Origin: NS-11 sp036505795
GTDB taxonomy: Bacteria; Nitrospirota; Nitrospiria; Nitrospirales; NS-4
NCBI GenBank assembly: GCA_036505795.1
Contig: DASXSU010000091.1
Coordinates: forward strand, 1-64,000
Direction: 5' to 3'
DNA length: 64,000 nt
The first letter of the stretch is position 1. Each line of letters starts with the position of its first letter. Position numbers and translations under genes: made by a program. Shown here piece after piece: positions 17,871 through 26,742 of this stretch. The notes under the pieces are model-generated. The model ran no database searches. It had not been told where the DNA came from and saw only the letters and a list, made by a program, of their open reading frames with translations.

Positions 17871-19206
17871 AGCAGCGCCGCCGCCTGGCGGCGTCGGGCG
17901 GGGACCCTGGGCCGGGAAGTCTCTGGTGCTCGGAGTGACCGGCAGCATCGCTGCCTATAAAGCGGTGTCCTTGGTCCGCCGGCTCTTAGAGGAGGGCGCG
18001 ACCGTGCAGGTCGTCATGACGCAAACGGCGCAGCGGTTTGTCGGCCCCTTGACCTTTCAAGCACTCACCGGACGGCCGGTGGCGACTGATCGGTTTGACC
18101 TACGAGCGGACGAGCATTGGCCCGATGCCATGGCGCACCTGGCGCTTGCGGAGAACGCGGACATGATCGTCATCGCTCCAGCGTCCGCGCACTGCCTTGG
18201 CAAGTTGGCGCATGGGCTCGCGGACGACATTCTCTCCACCATGGCCTTGGCGGCCGAGTGCCCCGTGCTCGTTGCGCCGGCGATGGATGGGGGCATGTGG
18301 ACTCATCCGGCGGTTCGAGAAAATGTGCGCACGCTGCGTGGCCGAGGGGTCATGGTCCTGGAGCCGGAGAGCGGACCCTTGGCGTCCGGCCGGGTTGGAA
18401 AGGGACGATTCCCTGAGGAAAGTGCGATCATGGCGGCCATCTCGGGTGTCCTCTCTTCTCGTAAGGATTTTCTCGGCTCTCATGTCCTCATCACGGCCGG
18501 CCCCACCCAAGAATCCCTGGATCCGATCCGGTTTCTCTCGAATCACTCGTCGGGGAGGATGGGCTGGGCATTAGCGGAAGCCGCGCGGGACCGTGGTGCG
18601 GAGGTGACCCTCGTCGCCGGCCCCACCCATCTTGCGCCGCCCCCTCAAATTGCCTTCGTGCCGATTACAACTTCTGAAGAGCTGCGCCACGCGGTGTCGG
18701 CCCGGTTCGCGAAGAACGATGTCCTGATTATGGCAGCGGCCGTGGCCGATTTTCGTCCGATCGGAGCATCGTCCGAGAAAATACCAAAAGTCAGAGGCCG
18801 GCTCACGCTTGCCCTGGAGCCCACGCCCGACATTTTAATGGGCTTATCGGATCGGCGCTCCGGTCAAGTCGTCGTGGGATTTGCGGCCGAGACGAACGAG
18901 TTGGTTAAACGCGCGACGCGCAAACTTCATAAGAAGAGACTGGACCTGATCGTGGCGAATGATGTCACTGAACCAGGGGCGGGATTTGGAACGGACACCA
19001 ACCGGGTCACCCTCGTTGAAAAGGGCGGACGGGTCGAAAGTCTGCCGCTGATGCCGAAACGAGAGGTAGCTGATAGGATTATGGATGCCGTGCAGCGCTT
19101 AAGAGCGGGCCAGAATGAGGGCCGCGCTCCGAAAGCGCTTGCCGGGTCCGCCAGGCATGGCTCGAAACGGGCGAAGCGAGCCCCACAGCAAAGCGAGGTG
19201 ATCTAA
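17857..19206 (+). CDS. coaBC: Bifunctional phosphopantothenoylcysteine decarboxylase/synthetase
   Basis: The two fused activities make 4'-phosphopantetheine precursors of coenzyme A. The N-terminal flavin decarboxylase half shows GSIAAYKA, PASAHCLGKLAHG and PAMDGGMW. The C-terminal synthetase half begins near residue 210 with ITAGPTQESLDPIRFLSNHSSGRMG and contains the AAVADFRP segment. At 449 residues it has a basic C-terminal tail of about 35 residues beyond the usual end. The start overlaps rpoZ. Confidence 0.93.
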   Translation: MKKTEAAPPPGGVGRGPWAGKSLVLGVTGSIAAYKAVSLVRRLLEEGATVQVVMTQTAQRFVGPLTFQALTGRPVATDRFDLRADEHWPDAMAHLALAENADMIVIAPASAHCLGKLAHGLADDILSTMALAAECPVLVAPAMDGGMWTHPAVRENVRTLRGRGVMVLEPESGPLASGRVGKGRFPEESAIMAAISGVLSSRKDFLGSHVLITAGPTQESLDPIRFLSNHSSGRMGWALAEAARDRGAEVTLVAGPTHLAPPPQIAFVPITTSEELRHAVSARFAKNDVLIMAAAVADFRPIGASSEKIPKVRGRLTLALEPTPDILMGLSDRRSGQVVVGFAAETNELVKRATRKLHKKRLDLIVANDVTEPGAGFGTDTNRVTLVEKGGRVESLPLMPKREVADRIMDAVQRLRAGQNEGRAPKALAGSARHGSKRAKRAPQQSEVI

Positions 19207-20000
19207 TGGCGCGGGAAATGTCACCGGTGTTCATGATCCAAGCGAAAGAGTTGTACGACGCCGGCAAATTCAGTGCGGCTGTCATGACTCTTCAGGAAGG
19301 CCTCAAACAGTATCCACATTTTATCAGCGCCCGCGTGCTGCTTGGAGAGATTTATTGGACTTCCGGGGAAGCGGCGTTGGCAAGAGCGGAGTTGGAGCAG
19401 GTGATTAAAGCCGTGCCGGATAATTTTGCGGCGCATCGCAAGCTGGCGCTGATCTATCGGGAAGCGGGTGAACTCCCGGCTGCGATTCAGTCCTGCCGCA
19501 ACGTGCTCCAAGCCAATCCCCGGGACCTTGAGATGCGGGCCCTGCTGGATCAGCTTCAGGAAGCGCCGGACCCTGGGGCGGCGGTTGCCGGGGCGAGCCC
19601 GCTGCCGCCTGCGACTTCTACCGGGGCGCCTGCCGCTGCGCTGGCCCCTGAGCTTCCCATCGAGGCCGCTGCCGATGCTGAGCCTGAGAAGGCAAGACCG
19701 TCCGAATCGGACAGTATCGACTCCGAAACGCTGGCGGAGCTTTACATTATCCAAGGACACCGGGAAAAGGGTCTTCTGGTCTACCAACGCTTAGCCGCCA
19801 AACACCCGGCGAATGCCCGGTATCGCGCCCGTCTTGACGCTCTGGAACAGCCGACTGGTCAGGATGAAGTGCGGCCGGCAGAGGCGCTTGCTTCCGCCCC
19901 GGCGCTTCTCGATGAGAGCCCGGCGGGCAATCGACGGAAAAATCAGGTCAGACGTCTGGAAGGATGGCTGCAAGTGATCCGGACTCGCCGGCGGATTTGA
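19206..20000 (+). CDS. Tetratricopeptide-repeat protein
   Basis: The 264-residue protein has TPR-like helix pairs at about residues 7-110, then an Ala/Pro-rich linker (about 120-160) and another TPR-like unit (about 175-210), ending in a basic tail. It resembles scaffold proteins that bring partners together but carries no catalytic motif. The start ATG shares one base with the coaBC stop codon, and its own stop overlaps the aroQ start (TGATG). The operon position suggests co-expression only; no specific role can be read from the sequence. Confidence 0.75.
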   Translation: MAREMSPVFMIQAKELYDAGKFSAAVMTLQEGLKQYPHFISARVLLGEIYWTSGEAALARAELEQVIKAVPDNFAAHRKLALIYREAGELPAAIQSCRNVLQANPRDLEMRALLDQLQEAPDPGAAVAGASPLPPATSTGAPAAALAPELPIEAAADAEPEKARPSESDSIDSETLAELYIIQGHREKGLLVYQRLAAKHPANARYRARLDALEQPTGQDEVRPAEALASAPALLDESPAGNRRKNQVRRLEGWLQVIRTRRRI

Positions 20001-20452
20001 TGAAGATCCTCGTGCTGCATGGTCCCAATCTGAATCTGCTCGGTACCCGGGAAACCGCGGTGTACGGCAGCGTTACACTTGAGGCGATCAACCGGGAACT
20101 GGAACGCGTGGCCAAGACCGAAGGTATAATGCTGGCCATCCATCAATCCAATGCGGAAGGGGAATTGGTCGACTGGATTCAAAAGTCGCTAGGCGACTTC
20201 GATGCCCTGATCATTAATCCCGGGGCGTTCACGCATACAAGCATTGCGTTGCGGGATGCGATTGCCGGTGTAGGGATTCCGACCATTGAGGTGCATCTGT
20301 CGAACATTTACCGCAGAGAAGAGTTCCGGCAGCACTCCTACATCGCGGGGGTCGCCGTCGGCCAGATTTCCGGATTCGGACTGGACAGTTACATCCTGGG
20401 ACTGCGGGCGGCAATGGCCCATCTCAAGCGATCGCAAGCAGTGAAGACGTGA
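20000..20452 (+). CDS. aroQ: Type II 3-dehydroquinate dehydratase
   Basis: AroQ catalyses the third step of the shikimate pathway. The N-terminus KILVLHGPNLNLLGTRE and the NPGAFTHTS and VHLSNIY segments identify the type II (dodecameric) enzyme, with the catalytic Tyr close to residue 22 and a His in the VHLSN strand. The 150-residue length is typical. I start it at the ATG at 20000, overlapping the preceding stop codon, because the family begins there. Confidence 0.93.
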   Translation: MKILVLHGPNLNLLGTRETAVYGSVTLEAINRELERVAKTEGIMLAIHQSNAEGELVDWIQKSLGDFDALIINPGAFTHTSIALRDAIAGVGIPTIEVHLSNIYRREEFRQHSYIAGVAVGQISGFGLDSYILGLRAAMAHLKRSQAVKT

Positions 20453-20506
20453 GGCACGCGCGGGCGCCGGTCTGGGCAGCGACCCATCTAAAGAAAAGGA
20501 TATGCG

Positions 20507-21064
20507 GTGATAAGTACCTCAGAATTTAGAAATGGCTCAAAGGTCGAGTTGGCAGGGGAACCGTTTACGATTGTCGAGTTTCAGCACGTCAAGCCCGGAA
20601 AGGGAGGCGCCTTTGTCCGGACGAAATTAAAAAGCCTCAGAACCGGCAACGTCATCGAACGGACGTATCGATCGGGCGAAAAACTGGATACGCCGGATCT
20701 CGACGAGCGGGAAATGAAGTTCTTGTACGCCGCGGACGAGGAGTATACCTTCATGGACACCACCAGCTACGAGCAGCTCATGTTCAACCGGAAGCAATTA
20801 GGCGACGGCTGGGATCTGCTGAAGGAAGACATGACCGTCACGATTCTGCTTCATAATAGCGTTCCTATCGGGATGGAGTTGCCCGTGTTTGTAGAATTGA
20901 AGGTTGTGAAGACCGACCCGGGTGTGCGGGGAGACACCGCCTCCGGCGGTTCGAAACCGGCAATTCTGGAAAGCGGCGCCACGATTAAGGTGCCGCTCTA
21001 TCTGGACGAAGGTGTGGTGGTCAGGGTGGACAGCCGCACTCGTGAGTATGTGGAGCGCGCGTGA
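20507..21064 (+). CDS. efp: Elongation factor P
   Basis: EF-P relieves ribosome stalling at polyproline stretches. The conserved loop reads KPGKGGAFV with Lys32 at the tip, the residue modified by EpmA-type enzymes in some bacteria; no modifier gene is near. Three OB-like domains span the 185 residues. The GTG start at 20507 has an AAAAGGA ribosome site 6 bases upstream. The stop codon overlaps accB. The efp-accB-accC order is common. Confidence 0.95.
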   Translation: MISTSEFRNGSKVELAGEPFTIVEFQHVKPGKGGAFVRTKLKSLRTGNVIERTYRSGEKLDTPDLDEREMKFLYAADEEYTFMDTTSYEQLMFNRKQLGDGWDLLKEDMTVTILLHNSVPIGMELPVFVELKVVKTDPGVRGDTASGGSKPAILESGATIKVPLYLDEGVVVRVDSRTREYVERA

Positions 21065-21603
21065 TGAAACGGTCTCCTCTTCAGCAGGACAGCAAGGCCA
21101 AGAAAAAACTCCCGCAGCCTCGCCCTGATGCGCTGATCGATCCGAAAGTGTTGCAGGAGCTGATCGACATTTTTCAGACGGCGGGGGTGGCCGACATGGA
21201 GGTAGAACGCCAGGGCCTTCGGGTGCGTCTACGGCGGGACGAAGCCATCGCGCCGCGGTCTAGTCACGAAGTGTCTGTGCATATACCGGACCAGAACCGC
21301 CGGCCACCCACCATAGACACGCCTGCGTCTCTTCTCGCCACTGATAAATTGCTGACCGTGACATCACCGATTGTCGGCATCTTCTACCGATCGGCGTCAC
21401 CCGAGACTGAGGCCTATGTCGAAGAAGGAGCCTACGTCAAAAAAGGTCATGTCCTCTGCATTGTAGAAGCCATGAAGTTGATGAACGAGATCGAATCAGA
21501 AGTTGATGGCCGCGTCGTGAAAATTTTTCTCGAAAATGCGAAGCCTGTCGAATACGGCGAGCCGTTGTTCCTGATAGAACCCGGCGCGGCGCCTGAGGAT
21601 TAG
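21064..21603 (+). CDS. accB: Biotin carboxyl carrier protein of acetyl-CoA carboxylase
   Basis: AccB carries the biotin that shuttles CO2 in fatty-acid synthesis. The biotinyl domain at the C-terminus has the EAMKLMNE motif, with the biotinylated Lys near residue 138, preceded by the TSPIVGIFYR and GAYVKKGHVLCI strands. The N-terminus is Lys-rich and variable. A GTG at 21061 would add one residue. accC follows after the stop codon. Confidence 0.94.
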   Translation: MKRSPLQQDSKAKKKLPQPRPDALIDPKVLQELIDIFQTAGVADMEVERQGLRVRLRRDEAIAPRSSHEVSVHIPDQNRRPPTIDTPASLLATDKLLTVTSPIVGIFYRSASPETEAYVEEGAYVKKGHVLCIVEAMKLMNEIESEVDGRVVKIFLENAKPVEYGEPLFLIEPGAAPED

Positions 21604-22953
21604 GTGTTTAAAAAGATTCTGGTCGCCAATCGTGGAGAGATTGCGGTTCGGGTCATTCGGGCCTGCAAAGAGCTCGGGGTTCGAAGCGTGGCGGTCCATT
21701 CCGAGGTCGACGGGAATGCCCTGCATGTCCGGCTGGCCGACGAGCATCTGTGTATCGGGCCCGCCGATCCACTCCTCAGTTACAGAAACATTCCGAACAT
21801 CCTGAGCGCCGCTGAAATCACCGCCTGCGACGCGATCCATCCGGGTTATGGGTTCCTGGCGGAGAATGCGCATTTCGCGGAGGTCTGTGAGTCCATCGGC
21901 ATCAAATTCATTGGTCCGAGCTCGGAGAATATCGCGACCATGGGCGACAAGTCGAAAGCCCGTGAGTTGATGATTCGCCAGGGCGTGCCGGTCATGCCCG
22001 GGAGCGAAGGCGCAATCGCGACGTCGGAGGAGGCGGTGCTGGTGGCGGGGAAGATCGGCTATCCGGTCATCATTAAGGCGTCGGCGGGCGGCGGTGGCCG
22101 CGGCATGCGTGTCGTCAATAAAGAAGAAGAATTGACCCACGCATTTCAGGCGGCACGCGCCGAGGCGTCCGCGTCATTCGGTGATGAGGCGGTGTATATC
22201 GAAAAATATTTCATGGAACCACGGCATATCGAGGTCCAAATCCTTGCAGATGAGCGGGGCCGAACGATTTCGCTCGGCGAACGGGACTGCTCAATCCAGC
22301 GGCGCTATCAAAAGATACTCGAAGAATGCCCGTCACCGGCAGTGGATGACCGCCTCCGCCGGGAACTCAGCCGGGTGGCCGTGGCCGTGGCGCAGGCGGT
22401 TCGCTACCGGAACGCCGGAACGGTTGAGTTCTTGTTGGATAAGGATCGCCGATTCTTCTTCATGGAAATGAATACACGGATTCAGGTGGAGCATCCGATC
22501 ACCGAGGAAGTCACGGGCATTGACTTGGTGAAGGAGCAGATCAAAATCGCCGCAGGCATGCCGCTCCCCTTGAAACAGCAGGACGTGAAAATCAACGGGC
22601 ATAGTATCGAATGCCGGATCAATGCCGAATGCCCCGAGAAGTTCACGCCCAGCCCCGGCCGCATCTCTCGATTCCATGCTCCCGGCGGGCCAGGCGTTCG
22701 AGTCGACTCGGCGATCGAAGCTGGCGCAGAAATCCCGACTCAGTACGATTCGCTCATCGCCAAGCTCATTGTGTGGGGACAGACGCGCGAGGAGGCCCTG
22801 GGCAGAATGCGACGGGCAGTTGAGGAATGCGTAGTGGAGGGGGTCAAGACGACGCTCCCGCTACACCTGCGGATCCTCGACGATCCGGAGTTTCAAAAGG
22901 GCCGATTCTCAACCTCGTTTCTCGAGCGGTTTGTTTCCGCCTACCCTTCCTAA
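21604..22953 (+). CDS. accC: Biotin carboxylase subunit of acetyl-CoA carboxylase
   Basis: AccC carboxylates biotin on AccB using ATP and bicarbonate. The 449-residue ATP-grasp enzyme begins FKKILVANRGEIAVRVIRAC and contains the glycine-rich ATP loop ASAGGGGRGM and the MEMNTRIQVEHPITEEVTG catalytic segment. It starts at a GTG immediately after the accB stop codon. No accA or accD is in the window. Confidence 0.95.
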   Translation: MFKKILVANRGEIAVRVIRACKELGVRSVAVHSEVDGNALHVRLADEHLCIGPADPLLSYRNIPNILSAAEITACDAIHPGYGFLAENAHFAEVCESIGIKFIGPSSENIATMGDKSKARELMIRQGVPVMPGSEGAIATSEEAVLVAGKIGYPVIIKASAGGGGRGMRVVNKEEELTHAFQAARAEASASFGDEAVYIEKYFMEPRHIEVQILADERGRTISLGERDCSIQRRYQKILEECPSPAVDDRLRRELSRVAVAVAQAVRYRNAGTVEFLLDKDRRFFFMEMNTRIQVEHPITEEVTGIDLVKEQIKIAAGMPLPLKQQDVKINGHSIECRINAECPEKFTPSPGRISRFHAPGGPGVRVDSAIEAGAEIPTQYDSLIAKLIVWGQTREEALGRMRRAVEECVVEGVKTTLPLHLRILDDPEFQKGRFSTSFLERFVSAYPS

Positions 22954-22966
22954 TCTCTCCCTCAAC

Positions 22967-23632
22967 GTGGCTCTGTCGCCAGGACAACCTTCTTCTCTGC
23001 GCGGCCGATTCCTCGGGGGTCTCTACCTGATTCTTGACCCGGCCGTGGCCGGAAATCGATCTCTTGAGGAAATCGCTGCAGAGGCCCTGCGCCTGGGCGT
23101 GCGCTCCTTCCAGCTACGGGTGAAGACTCCTGATACCGGCGTCATGTATGACCTGGCATCAAAATTGGCGCCTCTAATCCATGCGGCCGGCGGCCTGCTC
23201 ATCGTGAATGACCGCTGCGACGTCGCGCTGGCGGTCGGAGCGGATGGCGTGCATCTAGGGCAGGAGGATCTTCCCTTGGCCGAGGCCAGAGCGCTGGTCG
23301 GCTCGCGCATGTTTATCGGAATCTCCACCCATACCCTTGCCCAAGCCCTCGGATCAGAAGCCGGGGGCGCGGACTACATCGGATTTGGCCCGATCTTTCC
23401 GACGCGTACGAAGAGCCAACCGGAGCCGGTGGTGGGGATTGAGCAACTCCGGGAGGTATGCGCCCGGCTGCGGCTTCCGGTCGTCGCGATCGGTGGAATC
23501 CATGCCGCCAACATCCGTGCGGTTGTTGATGCCGGCGCCGACGCCGTCGCGGTTCTTTCCGCCGTGCTCTCTGCGCCGGACCCGTCCAGCGCGCTCGACG
23601 GCTTGATCATCGCGATGAATCGCCCGAAATAA
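22967..23632 (+). CDS. thiE: Thiamine phosphate synthase
   Basis: ThiE joins the thiazole and pyrimidine halves of thiamine phosphate. The TIM-barrel protein has VNDRCDVALAVGADGVHLGQEDLP, the GxSxH-like GISTHT segment, DYIGFGPIFPTRTKS and the phosphate-binding AIGGI(H) strand. The start is uncertain: a GTG at 22967 gives 221 residues; a TTG at 22931 inside accC gives 233. Neither has a clear ribosome site. It ends close to the convergent lpxD gene. Confidence 0.88.
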   Translation: MALSPGQPSSLRGRFLGGLYLILDPAVAGNRSLEEIAAEALRLGVRSFQLRVKTPDTGVMYDLASKLAPLIHAAGGLLIVNDRCDVALAVGADGVHLGQEDLPLAEARALVGSRMFIGISTHTLAQALGSEAGGADYIGFGPIFPTRTKSQPEPVVGIEQLREVCARLRLPVVAIGGIHAANIRAVVDAGADAVAVLSAVLSAPDPSSALDGLIIAMNRPK

Positions 23633-23651
23633 AATTGATTCGACTCTCGGG

Positions 23652-24788
23652 TTAGGCAGAGCCCTTTCGCCGAGGGCTTTTGGGCTTGCGTTTGGAAGGT
23701 GCGGCCGCAGTCCGGACCGGTCGGGGCACATTTTTCGCCCGTGTAGAGCGCGCCGAGTTTGCGTTTCTCAGAGCCGTGAGTCGAGACTCAATATCGCGGA
23801 GCTGTTGCCGCAACTCCGGGAGCTTTGCCAATGCCGCCATCGACCTCAGCCATGCCTTATGAGGCATGGCGGGGAATCCGGCAATGATTTCACCGTCGCC
23901 GACATCGCGACTAATGCCGCAACGGGCGGCAGCCATGACCTGATGGCCGATCGTGATATGATCGGCCACGCCCGCCTGGCCGCCGAGCACCACATAGTGA
24001 CCCGTTCGGCTGCTGCCCGCGATCCCCACCTGCGCGACGAGAATGTTGTGTTCGCCGATCTCCACGTTATGCGCAATCTGGACGAGATTATCGACTTTTG
24101 TCCCCCGGCGGATGATCGTAGTGCCGAAAGTCGCGCGATCGACCGTGACATTGGCCCCAAGCTCGACATCGTCTTCGATCACCACGGTACCGATCTGCGG
24201 AATTTTGTGATGTCGGCCTTCATGCTGCAGAAAGCCGAATCCATCACTGCCGATGACCGTGCCGGGATGAATGATGACGCGGTCGCCAATCGTCACGCCT
24301 TCTCTGATTGTCACATTCGGATAGATCAGACAATCAGCGCCGAGCTTTGTTCCGCCTCCGATGAACACGCCCGGATAGATCTGTGTACCGCGCCCGATCT
24401 GAGCCGCGTCGTCAATCGTCGCAAACGGCCAGATGGAAACATGATCGCCGAAGGTGACATCTTTCCCGATCTGGCAGAGATTGCTGATACCTTTCATGGC
24501 AGCGGGCCTGAGGAAGAAGTTTGCCACGACCTTCGTCATCGCCAGCGCGGGATGCGGCACGACAATCTGGGCGCAGCGAAGCTCATGGATGTGGCGATGC
24601 GTCAGCAGCAGGCCGGCCCGGCTGGACGATGCTGACTTGAACGCGGCATCGCTATCAACGAAAGAGACGTCGGACGGTTTGGCGTCAGGTAAGCCGGCCG
24701 CTCCTTCGAGCATCAGGTGAGAAGAACCAATGAGCTGAGCTTGAAGAAAGGCAGCGACTTGACCTGCCGTGACAGGGGAGATGGGCAT
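23652..24788 (-). CDS. lpxD: UDP-3-O-acylglucosamine N-acyltransferase LpxD
   Basis: LpxD adds the N-linked acyl chain in lipid A synthesis, so it marks a Gram-negative outer membrane. The protein has an N-terminal uridine-binding domain followed by many hexapeptide repeats (left-handed helix, about residues 105-310) and a helical end (LRSMAALAKLPELRQQLRDIESRL). Beyond that is an unusual tail of roughly 40 residues rich in Arg, Lys, Pro and Ser. I place the start at the ATG at 24788 because a promoter lies 10 bases before it; the longer frame to 24827 would lie inside that promoter. Confidence 0.92.
   Translation of the reverse strand: MPISPVTAGQVAAFLQAQLIGSSHLMLEGAAGLPDAKPSDVSFVDSDAAFKSASSSRAGLLLTHRHIHELRCAQIVVPHPALAMTKVVANFFLRPAAMKGISNLCQIGKDVTFGDHVSIWPFATIDDAAQIGRGTQIYPGVFIGGGTKLGADCLIYPNVTIREGVTIGDRVIIHPGTVIGSDGFGFLQHEGRHHKIPQIGTVVIEDDVELGANVTVDRATFGTTIIRRGTKVDNLVQIAHNVEIGEHNILVAQVGIAGSSRTGHYVVLGGQAGVADHITIGHQVMAAARCGISRDVGDGEIIAGFPAMPHKAWLRSMAALAKLPELRQQLRDIESRLTALRNANSARSTRAKNVPRPVRTAAAPSKRKPKSPRRKGSA
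23660..23681 (+). terminator. Terminator of thiE embedded in the lpxD 3' coding region
   Basis: AGCCCT (23660-23665), a 7-base loop and AGGGCT (23673-23678) are followed by TTTT. Its orientation serves thiE transcripts, and it lies inside the codons of the basic LpxD tail. Confidence 0.5.
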
Positions 24789-24798
24789 GAGTCGGAGT

Positions 24799-24827
24799 AG
24801 AATAGTCAATTTCGGAATCGGGGTCAA
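24799..24827 (-). promoter_or_regulatory. Promoter giving near-leaderless lpxD mRNA
   Basis: Leftward TTGACC (24822-24827), a 17-base spacer and TATTCT (24799-24804) end 10 bases before the lpxD ATG. The divergent trpF -10 box begins only 8 bases beyond its -35 box, so the two promoters are packed face to face. Confidence 0.65.
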
Positions 24828-24834
24828 GGTGAGC

Positions 24835-24840
24835 TATAAT
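24835..24840 (+). promoter_or_regulatory. -10 box of trpF, leaderless
   Basis: A perfect TATAAT ends 9 bases before the trpF ATG at 24850. The -35 region (TTCGGA, about 18 bases upstream) is poor. No ribosome site precedes the ATG. Confidence 0.6.
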
Positions 24841-24849
24841 TCTTCGCTT

Positions 24850-25515
24850 ATGGTCACGATCAAGATCTGCGGAATCACGAATATGAATGATGCCTCGGCG
24901 GCCGTGGACGCGGGGGCGGACGCGCTGGGGTTCGTGTTTTACCGCGAGAGTGCGCGGGCAGTCTCTCGAAAGACCGCGGCGGCGATCATTGCCCGTCTGC
25001 CCAAGAACATCATGCCGGTCGGCGTGTTCGTCGATGAAGACCTGGACCTGGTGCGGGAGACGATGACCGAGTGTGGGCTGCGGATCGCACAGCTTCATGG
25101 CGCTGAGAGCGCCGACTACTGTGCGACCCTCGGCCGGTCGGTCATTAAAGCCATTCGGGTGCGAGACTCCTCAGACCTGGAAGCCATGGCAGACTATGCG
25201 GTCGGCGCCTTTCTGTTGGATGCCTTTGTTCCGGGGGTGCCGGGCGGCACGGGCACCTGCGTGGATTGGCGGCTTGTGAGCCCGATCAACAAGCGCTATC
25301 GCATCATTCTAGCTGGGGGTCTGACCGCGGAGAATGTCGGCGAGGCCATTCGGCGGCTTCGCCCGCAAGCTGTGGATGTCAGCAGCGGCGTGGAGCTCTC
25401 CCCGGGCAGGAAGGACCATGCCAAGCTCACGGCCTTTGTGGCCGCTGCCAGGCAGGCTTTCGCGAATCTTCCTCTCGTCGTCGGAGAAGGCAACGATACA
25501 GCGATCGGCGGTTGA
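24850..25515 (+). CDS. trpF: Phosphoribosylanthranilate isomerase
   Basis: TrpF catalyses the Amadori rearrangement in tryptophan synthesis. The TIM barrel starts VTIKICGITN with the catalytic Cys near residue 7 and contains the GVFVDE, QLHG and SGVE(x)SPG segments; the catalytic Asp is in LLDAFVPG. I start it at the ATG at 24850, 9 bases after a TATAAT box; the longer frame to 24769 reaches into lpxD. The product has 221 residues. trpB follows after 33 bases with its own promoter. Confidence 0.93.
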   Translation: MVTIKICGITNMNDASAAVDAGADALGFVFYRESARAVSRKTAAAIIARLPKNIMPVGVFVDEDLDLVRETMTECGLRIAQLHGAESADYCATLGRSVIKAIRVRDSSDLEAMADYAVGAFLLDAFVPGVPGGTGTCVDWRLVSPINKRYRIILAGGLTAENVGEAIRRLRPQAVDVSSGVELSPGRKDHAKLTAFVAAARQAFANLPLVVGEGNDTAIGG

Positions 25516-25540
25516 TTGGGCCTGCTGCCTCCCTTATACT
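25512..25540 (+). promoter_or_regulatory. Promoter giving leaderless trpB mRNA
   Basis: TTGATT (25512-25517), a 17-base spacer and TATACT (25535-25540) end 8 bases before the trpB ATG. The -35 box overlaps the trpF stop region. Confidence 0.7.
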
Positions 25541-25548
25541 GAGCGGCT

Positions 25549-26742
25549 ATGCAAACGATCCCTGACGAACGCGGACGCTTCGGAATTTTTGGCGGACGGT
25601 ACGCGCCGGAAACCCTGATCCCCGCTCTCGAGGAACTGACGCTGGTGTATGCGAAGGCCCGGCGGGATCCCGCATTCCGGGCGGAGCTGGGCTACTACCT
25701 TCGACAGTATGTCGGGCGGCCGACTCCGCTGTATTTCGCGGAGCGCCTGACGAAGCAGCTGGGCGGCGCCAAGATCTACTTGAAGCGGGAAGATCTCTGC
25801 CATACCGGGGCGCACAAGATCAACAACACCATGGGTCAGATCTTGCTTGCCCGCCGGATGGGCAAGCCGCGCGTGATCGCCGAGACGGGCGCCGGGCAGC
25901 ATGGCGTTGCGGTCGCGACGGTGGCTGCCATGTTTGGGCTCGACTGCGAAGTCTATATGGGGGTGGAGGACATGGAGCGGCAGGCTCTCAATGTCTTCCG
26001 GATGCGGTTGCTGGGCACCAGGGTCACGGCCGTGGACGCCGGCAGCAAAACGTTGAAGGACGCGATCAGCGAGGCGATGCGTGACTGGGCCACAAACGTT
26101 CGAACAACCCATTACATTCTGGGATCAGTGCTGGGGCCTCATCCTTATCCCATGATGGTCCGTGATTTCCAGTCCGTCATCGGCCGGGAAGCCCGCAAGC
26201 AGATATTGCAATCTCACGGCAAACTTCCTCAGTACCTCATTGCCTGTGTCGGCGGTGGCAGCAATGCGATCGGGCTGTTCACGGCCTTCCTCAAGGACCG
26301 TCTCGTGAAGATGATCGGGGTGGAAGCGGGGGGGCTCGGCATCGGAAGCGGCAAGCATGCCGCTCGTTTTTCGACCGGATCTGTGGGTGTGCTGCAGGGG
26401 ACGATGACCTACCTGCTTCAGAACGTGGACGGCCAGATCCAGCTTACGCACTCCGTCTCGGCCGGCCTGGATTACGCCGCCGTCGGCCCTGAGCACGCCT
26501 ACTACAAAGAGAAGGATCGCATTACCTATACCTCCGCGACAGATGACGAGGCCATCGGCGCTTTCGACCTGCTCGCCCAGACCGAAGGCATCATGCCGGC
26601 GTTGGAATCCGCGCACGCCATTGCTGAGGCGGTAAAGGTCGCGCCACGCTTAAAGCGCAGCGAGGCCATCCTGGTCAACCTTTCGGGTCGAGGTGATAAA
26701 GACGTCCATCAGATCGCGCGTCTCAAGGGCGTTGCGCTATGA
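25549..26742 (+). CDS. trpB: Tryptophan synthase beta chain
   Basis: TrpB makes tryptophan from indole and serine. The PLP-binding Lys90 lies in HTGAHKINN, followed by ETGAGQHGVA, and the phosphate-binding GGGSNAIG is present. The 397-residue length identifies the standard TrpB1 form that pairs with TrpA. The message should be leaderless from the promoter directly upstream. It overlaps trpA by 4 bases (ATGA). Confidence 0.96.
   Translation: MQTIPDERGRFGIFGGRYAPETLIPALEELTLVYAKARRDPAFRAELGYYLRQYVGRPTPLYFAERLTKQLGGAKIYLKREDLCHTGAHKINNTMGQILLARRMGKPRVIAETGAGQHGVAVATVAAMFGLDCEVYMGVEDMERQALNVFRMRLLGTRVTAVDAGSKTLKDAISEAMRDWATNVRTTHYILGSVLGPHPYPMMVRDFQSVIGREARKQILQSHGKLPQYLIACVGGGSNAIGLFTAFLKDRLVKMIGVEAGGLGIGSGKHAARFSTGSVGVLQGTMTYLLQNVDGQIQLTHSVSAGLDYAAVGPEHAYYKEKDRITYTSATDDEAIGAFDLLAQTEGIMPALESAHAIAEAVKVAPRLKRSEAILVNLSGRGDKDVHQIARLKGVAL

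Noticed and set aside
23805..24635. Rightward 276-codon frame opposite lpxD
   Set aside because: It mirrors the hexapeptide repeats of LpxD on the other strand; no independent signals.
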